A stretch of 64,000 nucleotides of DNA from Verrucomicrobiota bacterium (GTDB lineage: Bacteria; Verrucomicrobiota; Kiritimatiellia; CAJWTS01): contig JAQBYD010000004.1 of assembly GCA_027623315.1 (NCBI GenBank), positions 62,001 to 126,000 on the forward strand, read 5' to 3'. Position 1 is the first letter of the stretch, and the number at the start of each line of letters is the position of its first letter. Below are positions 28,135 through 40,204 of this stretch, piece by piece. Under the pieces are notes generated by a model. The model had not been told where the DNA came from and did no database searches. It was given only the letters and a program-made list of their open reading frames with translations. The position numbers and the translations under genes were made by a program.

Positions 28135-28355
28135 CCGGCGGCGCTCGTCATTCCGTGCACTACGCTCGCTTTTGCTAATGAATCCGCTCGTTCGGATCGC
28201 TTTGTAGTAATTCTCACTACCTTCATTTCGGAAGAACTTTCTATCGACAACTCTTAACACGCTGATAACAACTAACACTCAGTGGTGGTTGAATACATGC
28301 GTCTATCCGGCAGCCAACGTGTGCAATGTTTCGTGGGTGGAAGCGAGGCTCGCTA

Positions 28356-29957
28356 ATGCTCTCTCGACCGGCCCATACCCCTGGTCTGACGCACCCCTCC
28401 GGCGTTATCCTGGTGGAGGACAACCCCTCCGACGTAGCCATTATCCGTCGCTACTTCGAGGACGCTCATCCCGACACGGTGGTTGAGACGGCCGGCTCCA
28501 TCGCGGAAGCCCGTGCGTTGCTGGTTCGGTTTGTGCCGGAGATCATGATCTGCGACTACCGACTTCCGGACGGGGAGTGTACGGAGTTGCTTGCCAGTCT
28601 CCAGACGGACCAAAAATTCGCGACGATCGTGATGACGGCCCATGGCGACGAGCGTATTGCCGTCGAGGCCATTAAGTCGGGCGCGCTCGATTACGTCGTG
28701 AAAAGCGCCGAGTCCTTCGCGGCGCTGCCGAGGATCTGTGAACGCGTCATCCGGGAGTGGCATCACATCCAGGAATCTCGCGGCTTGGGGGTCCAGCTGC
28801 AGGAGTCTCAACGGCGCAACACCATGGGGCAGTTGGCCGGAGCGATTGCGCATGACTTTAACAACATCCTGACGCCGATCCTGCTTAGCAGCCATATGCT
28901 GGTCAGCGATCTCGAGGACTCGGGAGAAGCGTGTGAACGGGCCAGGCGTATCCAGGAGGCGGCACAGCGCGCCAAGGAACTCGTAGAACGTCTTCTGGCG
29001 TTTGGCCGGCACGCGATTCCTGAGGTCAAGTCGGTGCGATTACACGATCTGGTGGTGGAGACACTTAAGCTTGTGCGGGTGACGCTGCCGGCCACTTTCG
29101 AGATACACGAAAAGCTCGACGCGCCGGAGGCGTTTGTCTTTGGCGACGAGACCCAGCTGCACCAGGTGTTGATGAACCTGTGCACCAACGCCTACCAGGC
29201 CATGGGAGAGAGCGGGGGACGCCTCGAGGTCGGAATGCAGGAGATGGTGCTAGACGGCGGCTTGGACGGAGCCCGGTTGGAACTTGCCGGGGGGTCCTAT
29301 CTGCGCATCCGTGTGAGCGATGACGGGCCGGGAATGAGTCCGGAGACGCTGGAGCGCATCTTCGAGGCCTTTTACACAACGAAGCCGTTGGGACAAGGCA
29401 CTGGCCTTGGGCTTTCGGTCGTGAAAGCCATCATCACCGAGCACAGCGGTGCGATCACGGTCCGCAGCACTCCGGGTGAAGGGGCCACCTTCGAGGTCTA
29501 CCTACCGGTCACCCTGGAGCGGGAAGCAGCACCCCCGGCGGAAAATGCAATCGAAAGGGGAGTTGAGTGCCTTTTGCTTATCGACGACGAGCCTGATGTC
29601 GGATCGGTCACGAGCGAACTGCTGCAGAGCTACGGCTATGAGGTGGCGGTGTTCGACTCGGCCGGCGATGGGCTCGATGCGTGGCTGCGGAGCCCCGACG
29701 CGTTTGACCTGGTGATAACCGACCAGGTCATGCCGGGCACCTCGGGCGACGAGTTGGCCGCGTTGATCAAGAGTGTGCGGCCCGATGTCCCCGTCCTCGT
29801 CACGACCGGCTACAGCGACAAAGTCAATCAGGACAACTTCCAGGACCACGGGTTTGATTTTATCCTGATGAAGCCCGTAAATCCGAGGGAACTCGCTTCG
29901 ACGGTTCGCCACTTGTTGGACTCCCGCCCTGCGCCCACGATTGCCCCGAGGGCGTAG
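28356..29957 (+). CDS. Hybrid histidine kinase, REC-HisKA-HATPase-REC
   Basis: VILVEDNPSDVAIIRR...GQLAGAIAHDFNNILTPIL...FEAFYTTKPLGQGTGLGLSVV...LLLIDDEPDVGSVTSELLQSYGY. Confidence 0.94.
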   Translation: MLSRPAHTPGLTHPSGVILVEDNPSDVAIIRRYFEDAHPDTVVETAGSIAEARALLVRFVPEIMICDYRLPDGECTELLASLQTDQKFATIVMTAHGDERIAVEAIKSGALDYVVKSAESFAALPRICERVIREWHHIQESRGLGVQLQESQRRNTMGQLAGAIAHDFNNILTPILLSSHMLVSDLEDSGEACERARRIQEAAQRAKELVERLLAFGRHAIPEVKSVRLHDLVVETLKLVRVTLPATFEIHEKLDAPEAFVFGDETQLHQVLMNLCTNAYQAMGESGGRLEVGMQEMVLDGGLDGARLELAGGSYLRIRVSDDGPGMSPETLERIFEAFYTTKPLGQGTGLGLSVVKAIITEHSGAITVRSTPGEGATFEVYLPVTLEREAAPPAENAIERGVECLLLIDDEPDVGSVTSELLQSYGYEVAVFDSAGDGLDAWLRSPDAFDLVITDQVMPGTSGDELAALIKSVRPDVPVLVTTGYSDKVNQDNFQDHGFDFILMKPVNPRELASTVRHLLDSRPAPTIAPRA

Positions 29958-29987
29958 CGGTCGCCCCGCGAGCCGGGGTAGTGTATC

Positions 29988-30297
29988 GAAAGTTCTGCAT
30001 TTTCAGATTCAGCAGTGGAAGAGTCTGATCTGCGGAGCTTTCGAGTACGTCGTAGAAGAGAGGAAGAGCGGAGTAGAAAGCTCCGCAGGGCCCCCCGAAG
30101 TCTGCATTTCGGTGCCCGACGAAGGAGGGTCGGGACTTCGGATCGTCAGATTTGGTCGAAAAGCGCCGATCCCAGGGGTGAGTAGTACTCGTGTACAAGA
30201 ACTCCTGGGATCGGTGCTTTGCGGCCTGATATGGCGGTTCGAATCTCCCGAGAAATGCAGACTTCAGATTCGCACGCCTCCTTTTTACAGAACTTTC
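29988..30297. ncRNA. Candidate structured RNA or palindromic element (nested stems)
   Basis: GAAAGTTCTG/CAGAACTTTC at the ends, 13-bp and 14-bp perfect inverted repeats inside, and a 20-bp hairpin with two G-U pairs. Confidence 0.5.
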
Positions 30298-30473
30298 AGC
30301 ACGCTACCCGAGCCGGTCGCGACGGGAGCACTCTCAACCGGTCCCATCCTTAACTACCATCCGGGCCAGGCCCTGACGCGTGCGGCAGAGCTGTCCGTTT
30401 TCGGCGTGAACCGGCCTGTTGGGGCTTGACAGCGCACCGTCGCCGGAATATCGATATCTGCCTCGGCTGCTTT

Positions 30474-30701
30474 ATGGACGAAGAGCGAAATCCCGTAGGA
30501 AAGCGACCGCTGGTCGTGGTGGCCAACTCGGGGCTGAGCATGGCGTCGGGGGTTATTCTTTTTGGTGCCGTTGGGTATGCCATTGATCGCCGGCGTGGCG
30601 GTGGTGTCGTGTACACGGTTGGGGGAATTCTGCTGGGCCTGCTGCTCGGAATGTATGAACTCTGGAAACTTGTGCGGAGACTGAATCATCGTAGCGAATA
30701 G
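30474..30701 (+). CDS. AtpZ/AtpI-type small membrane protein
   Basis: ANSGLSMASGVILFGAVGYAIDRRRGGGVVYTVGGILLGLLLGMYELWKLVRR, upstream of atpB. Confidence 0.75.
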   Translation: MDEERNPVGKRPLVVVANSGLSMASGVILFGAVGYAIDRRRGGGVVYTVGGILLGLLLGMYELWKLVRRLNHRSE

Positions 30702-30717
30702 ACACCTTCGTTCGTTT

Positions 30718-31062
30718 GTGATTGCGACCATGTGCATGATCTCGCTGTCGGGGCTTATTGCGTGGCGCCTCCCCGGCGCCGTCCCGCTGGCTGATGTCGG
30801 GTTGGGCTGGACGCTTGCCCTGCTGAACGGAATCGCCGCCGCGTGGATCTACAAGCGTGCCTTCTCGCGCACGGGGAACGCCTTTCTCTTCTGGGCGTTG
30901 GGGATCAACGGCGTCCGCACGCTCTGCGCGTTAACCGTCGTGGTTGCCTTGTTTGCGCTCGTGGTCACGAACCAGGCAGCTTTTATAGTCGCCGTCTTGA
31001 GTGGTACCGCGTGCTACCTCGTTTCGGAGATTCGCTTCCTTCACCTGGCACTCGCGAACTGA
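30718..31062 (+). CDS. Small membrane protein, ATP synthase subunit I-like
   Basis: Four hydrophobic segments; position immediately before atpB. Confidence 0.55.
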   Translation: MIATMCMISLSGLIAWRLPGAVPLADVGLGWTLALLNGIAAAWIYKRAFSRTGNAFLFWALGINGVRTLCALTVVVALFALVVTNQAAFIVAVLSGTACYLVSEIRFLHLALAN

Positions 31063-31065
31063 GCC

Positions 31066-31884
31066 ATGTCGAGTAGTCCATCCCATACAAGCGATGCCGC
31101 GCACGGAGCCGCTGAGGGCGACGACAAGATCCAGGCGTTTCAGGATTTCCTGGCGCACCACGTGATGGATTCTCATCATTGGGAACTTCCATTCCTGGAT
31201 ATTCACACGCCCGCGTTCATTACCGTGCACGGGATCATGTTGCTGATCGGGACCGCATTTCTGTGCCTGCTTTTTGGTGTCGTTTACAAAAGAAAGGACG
31301 ACGTCCCGCGTGGCATGACCAATCTCCTGGAGTCCTTCATCATCTTCGTACGCGACGAGATTTCGATCGCGAATCTAGGGGAGGAGGATGGGCGGAAGTT
31401 CACCCCGTTCTTCTGTAGCATGTTCTTCTTCGTGCTGATGCTCAACTTGATGGGGTTGATCCCCCTGTTCTCCACGGCGACGAGCAATCTCGCCGTGACG
31501 GCGGCGTTGTCGATGATTACGCTTGGAGCGATCATCAGTATGGGAATCGCGCGTCACGGCGCGCTTGGCTTCCTGAAATCGTTCGCGCCGCCGGGAGTAC
31601 CCCTCGCCGTCCTGGTGATTTTATACCCGATCGAAATTCTCGGAACATTTATCAAGGCCTTCGCGTTGACCATTCGTCTATTTGCCAACATGCTGGCCGG
31701 GCACATCGTCATCTTCTCCATCCTCGGGATGGTGCTGCTGTTCGGTGCGCTTGTGGCGCTGCCGGCGGCGCTGCTCGCCACGGCGATCTACTTTCTCGAG
31801 ATCTTCGTGGCGTTTCTGCAGGCGTATATTTTCGTTCTTCTGTCATCCATGTTCATCGGGGCCTCACTCCATCCGGAGCACTAG
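31066..31884 (+). CDS. atpB: F1Fo ATP synthase subunit a
   Basis: IEILGTFIKAFALTIRLFANMLAGHIVIFSILGM...FLEIFVAFLQAYIFVLLSSMFIG. Confidence 0.96.
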   Translation: MSSSPSHTSDAAHGAAEGDDKIQAFQDFLAHHVMDSHHWELPFLDIHTPAFITVHGIMLLIGTAFLCLLFGVVYKRKDDVPRGMTNLLESFIIFVRDEISIANLGEEDGRKFTPFFCSMFFFVLMLNLMGLIPLFSTATSNLAVTAALSMITLGAIISMGIARHGALGFLKSFAPPGVPLAVLVILYPIEILGTFIKAFALTIRLFANMLAGHIVIFSILGMVLLFGALVALPAALLATAIYFLEIFVAFLQAYIFVLLSSMFIGASLHPEH

Positions 31885-32000
31885 CGGACAGATGTCGGTG
31901 TTTGGCAGTAGACATTGGCTATATCGGTCGATAGGATTCCGCGTTCTGTAATGCGTGGATACGTGTTAACCAGAAAACATCGAAAGCAAGGAGTAAGCAA

Positions 32001-32225
32001 ATGGAACTACCTCTCGGAGGTCTTATCGCGTTGGCGGCCGCACTGGTCACGTGGGGAGCGGGTCTGGGTATCAGCAAGATCGGCGCTTCGGCCATGGACG
32101 GAATCGCGCGTCAGCCGGAGGCGGCGAATAACATTCGCGGTACGATGATTATCGCATGCGCCCTGATTGAAGGCGTCGCATTTTTCTGCGCCGTCATCGC
32201 GTTGATCGCTGTATTCGTGAAGTAA
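32001..32225 (+). CDS. atpE: ATP synthase subunit c
   Basis: GAGLGISKIGASAMDGIARQPEAANNIRGTMIIACALIEGVAFFCAVIALIAVF. Confidence 0.97.
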   Translation: MELPLGGLIALAAALVTWGAGLGISKIGASAMDGIARQPEAANNIRGTMIIACALIEGVAFFCAVIALIAVFVK

Positions 32226-32234
32226 CGAATCCGC

Positions 32235-32723
32235 ATGCAGTCGCCCAAACTCATAGACCTGGGATCTGTTGCGCTGTGGACGTGGGTCACCTTCGGTCTC
32301 GTCGCGTTCATTCTGTACAAGATCGCATGGAAGCCCGTTCTCGCCGCACTGGATGTGCGCGAGGGACGGATTCGCCGGTCACTCGAAGACGCAGAGAAAG
32401 CGCGCGTTCAACTCGAGGAGATGGAGGCGGCGCGTAAGCAGATGCTGGTCGACGCCGAGGACGAGACCAAGGCGATCATATCCAAGGCGCGTGATGCGGC
32501 GACAGAGGCTGCCAACACCATTGAACACCGCGCCGCGGAGAAGGTGCAGATCATGTACGCGAACGCTGATCGCGACATCGAGGCGATGAAAGCGGAGGCG
32601 ACAACGACGCTGCGAAACGAGCAAGTGGAGATGGTGATCAACCTGGCCAGTCGCGTCGTGATCGACAACATGGACACGGAAAAGAACCGCAAGCTGGCCG
32701 ATCAACTGATCGCCGAGATATAG
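32235..32723 (+). CDS. atpF: ATP synthase subunit b
   Basis: N-terminal TM followed by coiled coil, KPVLAALDVREGRIRRSLEDAEKARVQLEEMEAARKQML; operon position. Confidence 0.93.
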   Translation: MQSPKLIDLGSVALWTWVTFGLVAFILYKIAWKPVLAALDVREGRIRRSLEDAEKARVQLEEMEAARKQMLVDAEDETKAIISKARDAATEAANTIEHRAAEKVQIMYANADRDIEAMKAEATTTLRNEQVEMVINLASRVVIDNMDTEKNRKLADQLIAEI

Positions 32724-32763
32724 GCGAGCCGCTGGCCGTACAAACAGCCGACTGTGGATACTG

Positions 32764-33300
32764 ATGGCCGATTCCAGAGCAGGAAAACGATACGCGCGCG
32801 CGCTTTTTAGTCTCGCGACCGACGACCAGGTGGTCGATCGGGTGTTGGAGGATCTGAGAGGGCTGCGTGCACTGATCGCGCAGTCCGAAGACCTTCGTCG
32901 CTTCGTGCAGCATCCGGCCTTGCCGGATGAGAAGCAGAAGGATGTCATGAAGGCCATGTTCGGAGGGCGTGTGGCCCCGCTCACGGAGCGCTTTCTGCAG
33001 TTCCTCGTGGACCGCCGCAGGTTGGCGCTTTTGGTGGATATCTGTGAGGTCTATGAGGATCTCTATTGCGTTGCGCGAAATATTCAACGCATCTCGATCG
33101 AGTATTCGCATTCCTTACGCGACGACCAGGTCCGGGCGATCGAGGCGAAGATGGGCGCGCGATATGGGAAGGACATAGAAACCACGACCGTTCACGAAGC
33201 TTCCCTGCTCGGGGGATTCCGGGTACGCGTCGGCGATGTGGTTCATGATTTTAGTGTGCGGGGAAAACTTGACGGTCTGCGCGTGGCTTTGACCACCTAG
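32764..33300 (+). CDS. atpH: ATP synthase subunit delta
   Basis: SRAGKRYARALFSLATDDQVVDRVLEDL...FLQFLVDRRRLALLVDICEVYEDL. Confidence 0.94.
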   Translation: MADSRAGKRYARALFSLATDDQVVDRVLEDLRGLRALIAQSEDLRRFVQHPALPDEKQKDVMKAMFGGRVAPLTERFLQFLVDRRRLALLVDICEVYEDLYCVARNIQRISIEYSHSLRDDQVRAIEAKMGARYGKDIETTTVHEASLLGGFRVRVGDVVHDFSVRGKLDGLRVALTT

Positions 33301-33330
33301 GCCGACCACTACCAAACGAGGAAATCAGAG

Positions 33331-34851
33331 ATGGCTGTCGATATCAAAGCAGATGAAGTCTCCAGCATCCTAAAGCAGCAGCTTGAGGGATACGACCTGC
33401 AGGCGGAGACGTATGAGACCGGGACCGTCTTGAGCGTGGGCGACGGCATCGCCCGTGTGCATGGCTTGTCACAGGTCATGGCAAGCGAGTTGGTGACTTT
33501 CGAGAACGGTCTGAACGGGATCGTGCTGAACCTGGAGGAGGACAACGTCGGGGTCGCCATATTTGGCGGAGATGTCGGAATCAACCAGGGAGATACGGTT
33601 AAGCGCACCGGGAACATCGTATCCGTACCGGTTGGCGATGCTCTCATCGGCCGAGTCGTGGACGCGCTTGGCAATCCCATCGATGGCGGCGGCCCGCTGG
33701 GGCATTCCGAGGAACGTAAGATCGAGGTCAAGGCGCCGGGAATTATCGACCGCCAGGACGTCAAGGAGCCGATGCAAACCGGACTCAAGGTGGTCGACGC
33801 CCTGACGCCGGTTGGGCGTGGGCAGCGCGAACTGATCATCGGCGACCGCAAGACCGGAAAGACCGCGATCGCAATCGATACCATTATCAACCAGCGCGGA
33901 AGTGGAGTGAAGTGCTTCTACGTCGCAATCGGACAGAAGAAATCGACCGTCGTCGAGGTCTACGAAACGCTTCGCGCCCACGGAGCCATGGAATACACCA
34001 CGATTGTCATGGCGTCCGCCTCTGAACCTGCGCCCATGCAGTTTGTGGCGCCGTACTCGGGCGTGACCATGGCGGAGTACTACCGGGATAGTGGGCAGCA
34101 TGCCTTGATTGTCTATGATGATTTGACGAAGCAGGCGCAGGCCTATCGCCAGATGTCACTACTCCTGCGTCGTCCGCCCGGCCGGGAGGCGTATCCTGGC
34201 GATGTGTTCTACGTGCACAGCCGATTACTCGAACGGGCGGCCAAGATGAGCGAGGAGCGTGGCGGCGGATCCCTGACCGCGCTGCCGATCGTCGAAACCC
34301 AGGCCGGCGACGTGTCGGCCTACATTCCCACGAACGTGATTTCCATTACCGACGGCCAGATCTACCTCGAGTCGTCGCTCTTCGTGTCGGGTCAGCGGCC
34401 CGCCGTCAACCCGGGGCTGTCCGTCTCGCGAGTCGGCGGCGATGCGCAGGTCAAGGCCATGAAGCAGACCGCCGGATCGCTGCGCCTCGAACTCGCCCAG
34501 TACCGCGAGTTGGCCGCGTTCTCCCAGTTTGCAGCCGATTTGGACGTCGCCACGCGCCGGCAGCTCGACCGTGGTGCACGGCTCATGGAGGTGATCAAGC
34601 AGGGCGTTCATCAGCCGCTTTCGGTAGCCAAGCAGGTCGCAATTATCTACGCGGGGACGAATGGCTATCTCGATGAAGTGGCGCCCAACCAGGTGTTGGC
34701 ATACGAGACGCAGCTCAACGACGCGTTGGACTCTCGCTACGCGGATTTCATTCGGAAGTTCGAAAGCAGCCCGGCGATGAGCGACGAGATGAAGGCCGAC
34801 CTGGATAAGATCCTCGAGGAGTTCAAGGGCGTCTTCACGCCGCAAGGGTAG
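33331..34851 (+). CDS. atpA: ATP synthase subunit alpha
   Basis: [61 protein letters not shown]. Confidence 0.98.
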   Translation: MAVDIKADEVSSILKQQLEGYDLQAETYETGTVLSVGDGIARVHGLSQVMASELVTFENGLNGIVLNLEEDNVGVAIFGGDVGINQGDTVKRTGNIVSVPVGDALIGRVVDALGNPIDGGGPLGHSEERKIEVKAPGIIDRQDVKEPMQTGLKVVDALTPVGRGQRELIIGDRKTGKTAIAIDTIINQRGSGVKCFYVAIGQKKSTVVEVYETLRAHGAMEYTTIVMASASEPAPMQFVAPYSGVTMAEYYRDSGQHALIVYDDLTKQAQAYRQMSLLLRRPPGREAYPGDVFYVHSRLLERAAKMSEERGGGSLTALPIVETQAGDVSAYIPTNVISITDGQIYLESSLFVSGQRPAVNPGLSVSRVGGDAQVKAMKQTAGSLRLELAQYRELAAFSQFAADLDVATRRQLDRGARLMEVIKQGVHQPLSVAKQVAIIYAGTNGYLDEVAPNQVLAYETQLNDALDSRYADFIRKFESSPAMSDEMKADLDKILEEFKGVFTPQG

Positions 34852-34899
34852 GACCGTCGACTCCTCGCGGCTAAACTTTCTCATGATTAACGAGATCTG

Positions 34900-35793
34900 A
34901 TGGCAAACCTCAAAGAACTCACGGATAAGATCGCGAGCCTGTGCAACACGCAGAAGATGACGCGGACGATGAAGCTGGTTGCCGCCAGCAAAATGCGCCG
35001 TGCCACCGTCGCGCAGGCGAACGCGTCCGAGTATGCGAAGGCGCTGCGGCAGATGATCGCCAACGTGGCTGCTACGTCCGATGTGTCGCATCCGTTGCTC
35101 GAACAACGTGACGCAGCGGGAGCCGCTCAATTTCTGATGATTGCGTCAGATCGCGGCCTTTGCGGCGGCTTCAACAACAACCTGTTCCGATACGCCTGGA
35201 AGTGGACGCAGAATCATGACCCGGTATTTCGCGAGATGGAGTTCTCGGTCTGTGGCCGTCGCGCGCAGCTCTTTCTGCGCAGCCGCGTGACCGATGTGAC
35301 CCACTACGAAGGCGCGACCGAGCGGCCGACCTACGAACGCGCCGCGGAGATCGCCGATCAGTTGATGGACGCATTCACGAGTCGCCGCGTTGACTCGGTG
35401 TACCTGGTATTCAATCGGTTCAAATCGGCCCTCGTGCAGTTGCCCACCATCGAACGATTGCTTCCGATCGCCCAGGCGCCGGCGCATGCGTCCACATCGG
35501 ATGGGGACTCCACGGCAGACACATCCACCGGTGTCGGAGGAGCCAGTCTCTTCGAACCGGCCGAGGCCGAGTTGCTCGACCTGCTCTTGCCCGATGCGGT
35601 TCGTTTCTCGGTCTTTAATGCACTGGTCGAGAACGCGGCCGGCGAACACGCGGCGCGCATGGCGGCGATGGATGCAGCAACGAATAATGCAAGTGACCTC
35701 ATCGATCAATGCACGTTGCAGCGCAATCGAGAGCGCCAGGCCGCGATCACGAAGGAACTTATTGAAATCGTAACCGGAGCGGAATCGCTCTAG
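34900..35793 (+). CDS. atpG: ATP synthase subunit gamma
   Basis: MANLKELTDKIASLCNTQKMTRTMKLVAASKMRRA...SDRGLCGGFNNNLFR...AMDAATNNASDLID. Confidence 0.97.
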   Translation: MANLKELTDKIASLCNTQKMTRTMKLVAASKMRRATVAQANASEYAKALRQMIANVAATSDVSHPLLEQRDAAGAAQFLMIASDRGLCGGFNNNLFRYAWKWTQNHDPVFREMEFSVCGRRAQLFLRSRVTDVTHYEGATERPTYERAAEIADQLMDAFTSRRVDSVYLVFNRFKSALVQLPTIERLLPIAQAPAHASTSDGDSTADTSTGVGGASLFEPAEAELLDLLLPDAVRFSVFNALVENAAGEHAARMAAMDAATNNASDLIDQCTLQRNRERQAAITKELIEIVTGAESL

Positions 35794-35844
35794 GCGTTCA
35801 GCGGATCAAGGCTCCGCGAGCGTGGAAACATTGAACCGGAATAG

Positions 35845-37266
<1,422 letters not shown>

Positions 37267-37267
37267 C

Positions 37268-37585
37268 CTGAAGCTTTCTATTTTAACCCCCGAGGGCCCG
37301 GCCTTCCAGGGATTGGTCGATGGCGTGGTGGCACCTGGACTGCAGGGCTCGTTCGGCGTCCTGCCCGGCCACGCCGCCCTGTTGTCGGCGCTTGAACGTG
37401 GAATGGTCAAAGTCACCGTGAACGGCGCAGAGGAATTCTATCTTCTGGATAAAGGGTTTCTCGAGGTCCGGGAGGGATCGGTGGTCATCCTGGCGGCACA
37501 TGTCGAGAAGGTGAAGGATCTTGAAACCGCGAAGAGACGGCTTAAGATCGTTGCGGAGAGTGACCGCGAGGCGGTTGACGCCTGA
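37268..37585 (+). CDS. atpC: ATP synthase subunit epsilon, probable CTG start
   Basis: (M)KLSILTPEGPAFQGLVDGVVAPGLQGSFGVLPGHAALLSALERGMVKV; GGAGGG 5 nt upstream; no ATG/GTG/TTG in frame at this position. Confidence 0.85.
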   Translation: MKLSILTPEGPAFQGLVDGVVAPGLQGSFGVLPGHAALLSALERGMVKVTVNGAEEFYLLDKGFLEVREGSVVILAAHVEKVKDLETAKRRLKIVAESDREAVDA

Positions 37586-37627
37586 GGCCTCTGAGTGAAG
37601 AAACAAGGTTCATAGGGTCCAAGAAAC

Positions 37628-38611
37628 ATGAGTCAGAATAGCGTGACAGTCAGTGTGACGGGTGCGGCCGGTCAAATCGGATACGCGTTGTTATTTCGTA
37701 TCGCTTCCGGACAAATGTTCGGACCGGATACGCAGGTGCACCTGAGAATGCTCGAGCTCGAAGTGGCTCTTCCGGCATTGAACGGGGTCTGCATGGAGCT
37801 TGAGGATTGTGCGTATCCTCTGCTGGCTTCCATGACTCCGACGGCGGACATCAACGAGGCTTTCACCGGATCGGACTGGGCATTGCTCGTCGGATCCGTG
37901 CCGCGCAAGGATGGCATGGAACGCGCCGACCTCCTGAATATCAACGGCGGAATCTTTACGGGTCAGGGAAAGGCCATCGGCGCGAACGCTGCCGACTCGT
38001 GCAGGACGCTTGTCGTCGGGAACCCGTGCAATACAAACGCCCTGATCTGCAAGCATGCGTCCGGCCGCGACCATTCGAACTTCTTTGCGATGACGATGCT
38101 GGATCAGAATCGGGCCGTGGCCCAATTGGCCGGCAAGGCCGGAGTCTCCGTCCCGGCCGTTAGGAATGTCGCGATCTGGGGCAATCACTCCCCGACGATG
38201 TATCCCGATTTCCCGCACGGGACAATTGACGGTCGGCCCGTTCGAGATGTGATCACGGACGAGGATTGGCTGCGCGGGGAGTTTCTTGAGACGGTGCAAA
38301 AGAGGGGTGCCGCCATCATCAAGGCGCGTGGCGCTTCGTCGGCGGCTTCCGCGGCAAATGCGGTCCTCGATACCGTGAACGCACTGAGAACGCCGACACC
38401 CGATGGCGAGTGCTTCTCCGTGGCCGTGAATTCGGACGGGAGCTACGGCGTGCCCGAGGGGTTGATGTTCAGCTACCCCGTCCGATCCGATGGCGCAAGC
38501 ATCCAGATCGTCCAGGGAATTGAACACGACGACTTCGGGCAGGGGAAAATTGCCGCGACCACCGAAGAGCTGGTTGGCGAACGCGAAGCTGTTTCCGCGC
38601 TCCTGATCTGA
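37628..38611 (+). CDS. mdh: Malate dehydrogenase
   Basis: [25 protein letters not shown]...[12 protein letters not shown]...[16 protein letters not shown]...[13 protein letters not shown]. Confidence 0.96.
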   Translation: MSQNSVTVSVTGAAGQIGYALLFRIASGQMFGPDTQVHLRMLELEVALPALNGVCMELEDCAYPLLASMTPTADINEAFTGSDWALLVGSVPRKDGMERADLLNINGGIFTGQGKAIGANAADSCRTLVVGNPCNTNALICKHASGRDHSNFFAMTMLDQNRAVAQLAGKAGVSVPAVRNVAIWGNHSPTMYPDFPHGTIDGRPVRDVITDEDWLRGEFLETVQKRGAAIIKARGASSAASAANAVLDTVNALRTPTPDGECFSVAVNSDGSYGVPEGLMFSYPVRSDGASIQIVQGIEHDDFGQGKIAATTEELVGEREAVSALLI

Positions 38612-38622
38612 AACTTCCCCGC

Positions 38623-38685
38623 CTATCCGCGTAATCCGCGGTTCTATCTCTGTCTGTATTCGTGTGGATTCGCGTGATTCGCGGG
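38623..38685 (+). repeat. Short-period ATTCGCG/ATCCGCG arrays downstream of mdh
   Basis: tatccgcgtaatccgcggtt (38624-38643) and attcgtgtggattcgcgtgattcgcggg (38658-38685). Confidence 0.65.
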
Positions 38686-38908
38686 CTCTACTCTCCCGGA
38701 TTCCAGTTTCACCCTCGAATAATCTGGCGGAGCTTGCCGCGCGGCACGCGTGGGAACGACGCCGAGGCGCGGCTTGCCTGAAACCGGGACTCGTGGGCTC
38801 GCCGTGCGTCGGCTCTACTCGTTCGGCCCAGTGGAACTTGTCGATCCGCCATGCCCGGACCGGGCTTGCCTTGACCGACGCGCGTCGTGGGCGCTAACGT
38901 AGCGCGGT

Positions 38909-40204
38909 ATGCTCTTAGCGGCCCTGCAATCCCTGCGCCAGCGAATCACAGCACGCAGCTCCTTTCTGGGCGGCGTGATTACGCTGTTCACGGCGTCGGC
39001 TCTGGCGCAGATCATCCCGCTGGCAGCGGCTCCGTTCCTGACCCGGCTTTACAGCCCGGATGATTTCGGCGTCTTGGCCCTGTTTCTGTCCGTCGCGTCG
39101 CTGGTCGGCGTGGTGGCTACGGCCCGTTACGAATTGGCCGTGATGCTGCCGGACGAGGAGGAGGACGCGCTGCATGTCGTTGCTCTCGCGCTGGGGGTGA
39201 CGGTGATAGTCTCGGTCATCAGCATGGCCCTCCTTGCCGTTTTCGGTGACGGGCTTGTCGCCTGGCTTCGTGCCCCCGCCCTGAGGCCGTGGCTCGTGGT
39301 CGTGCCGCTCTTCGTGCTGGTCGCTGGAATTCAGCAGACGCTCGTACAGTGGAATACGCGCCTCAAACGGTTCGGCGCTGTCGGCGGCGGAACCGTATCG
39401 CAATCGGGCGGCGATGCGGTCGTCGCGCTTAGCGCGGGGTTGGCACGTGCAGGCGCCGCCGGCCTGATCGCCGGTGTGATTCTCGGAAGAACCTTCGCTG
39501 CGATGTGGTTGGCCCGGGAACTCGTTTCGAAGTTACGGCAGGTGCGCATCCAGCCTGCGCGGATTGGCGAGATGGCACGGCGCTACAGCGACTTTCCCGG
39601 TGTCAATGCGGCGCATGCGTTCGCCGATATGGCACACCGGAGCCTGCTTCATGTCTCGATCTCGGTCTGGTTTGGTCCGTCGGCACTCGGTCTCTTCTCG
39701 TACGCCGTGCGAAATGCGAGGGCGCCCCAGACCCTCGTTTCCGGATCGGTCGCGCAGGTCTTCTTTCAGCATGCGTCGCAGGCCCGCACGCAGGGGCGGG
39801 CGTTGGCGCCGTTGGTGTCGCAGACCCTTCGCGGGGTCGCCCCCGTAGCCGTCGGTCTGCTGCTCGCGCTGTTGTTGGCCGGCCCCTTCCTGTTCGGACT
39901 CGTCTTTGGTGACGCATGGACGATCGCCGGCGAGTACGCACGGCGGGTCTCCCCGATGCTGTTCCTCGGCGTTCTGAGTTCTCCGATCTCGTGTCTCCCA
40001 ATCGTCCTCGAGAAGCAGCATACGGCTTTTGTGTTTGGCCTGGTGGTGCAGTGTGCGGGTCTGATCGCGTTTCTGAGCATGTCCTGGGCGGGCCTCGACT
40101 TTGTGACGTGTGTCAGCTTGTACAGCGCTGTGATGACGGTTGGTCTGAGCGCAATGCTGGCCTGGTACGTACGCATTGCGGGTCGTGCGGGCGGGGACGC
40201 GTGA
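38909..40204 (+). CDS. Oligosaccharide flippase / polysaccharide biosynthesis protein
   Basis: [54 protein letters not shown]; multi-TM. Confidence 0.87.
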   Translation: MLLAALQSLRQRITARSSFLGGVITLFTASALAQIIPLAAAPFLTRLYSPDDFGVLALFLSVASLVGVVATARYELAVMLPDEEEDALHVVALALGVTVIVSVISMALLAVFGDGLVAWLRAPALRPWLVVVPLFVLVAGIQQTLVQWNTRLKRFGAVGGGTVSQSGGDAVVALSAGLARAGAAGLIAGVILGRTFAAMWLARELVSKLRQVRIQPARIGEMARRYSDFPGVNAAHAFADMAHRSLLHVSISVWFGPSALGLFSYAVRNARAPQTLVSGSVAQVFFQHASQARTQGRALAPLVSQTLRGVAPVAVGLLLALLLAGPFLFGLVFGDAWTIAGEYARRVSPMLFLGVLSSPISCLPIVLEKQHTAFVFGLVVQCAGLIAFLSMSWAGLDFVTCVSLYSAVMTVGLSAMLAWYVRIAGRAGGDA

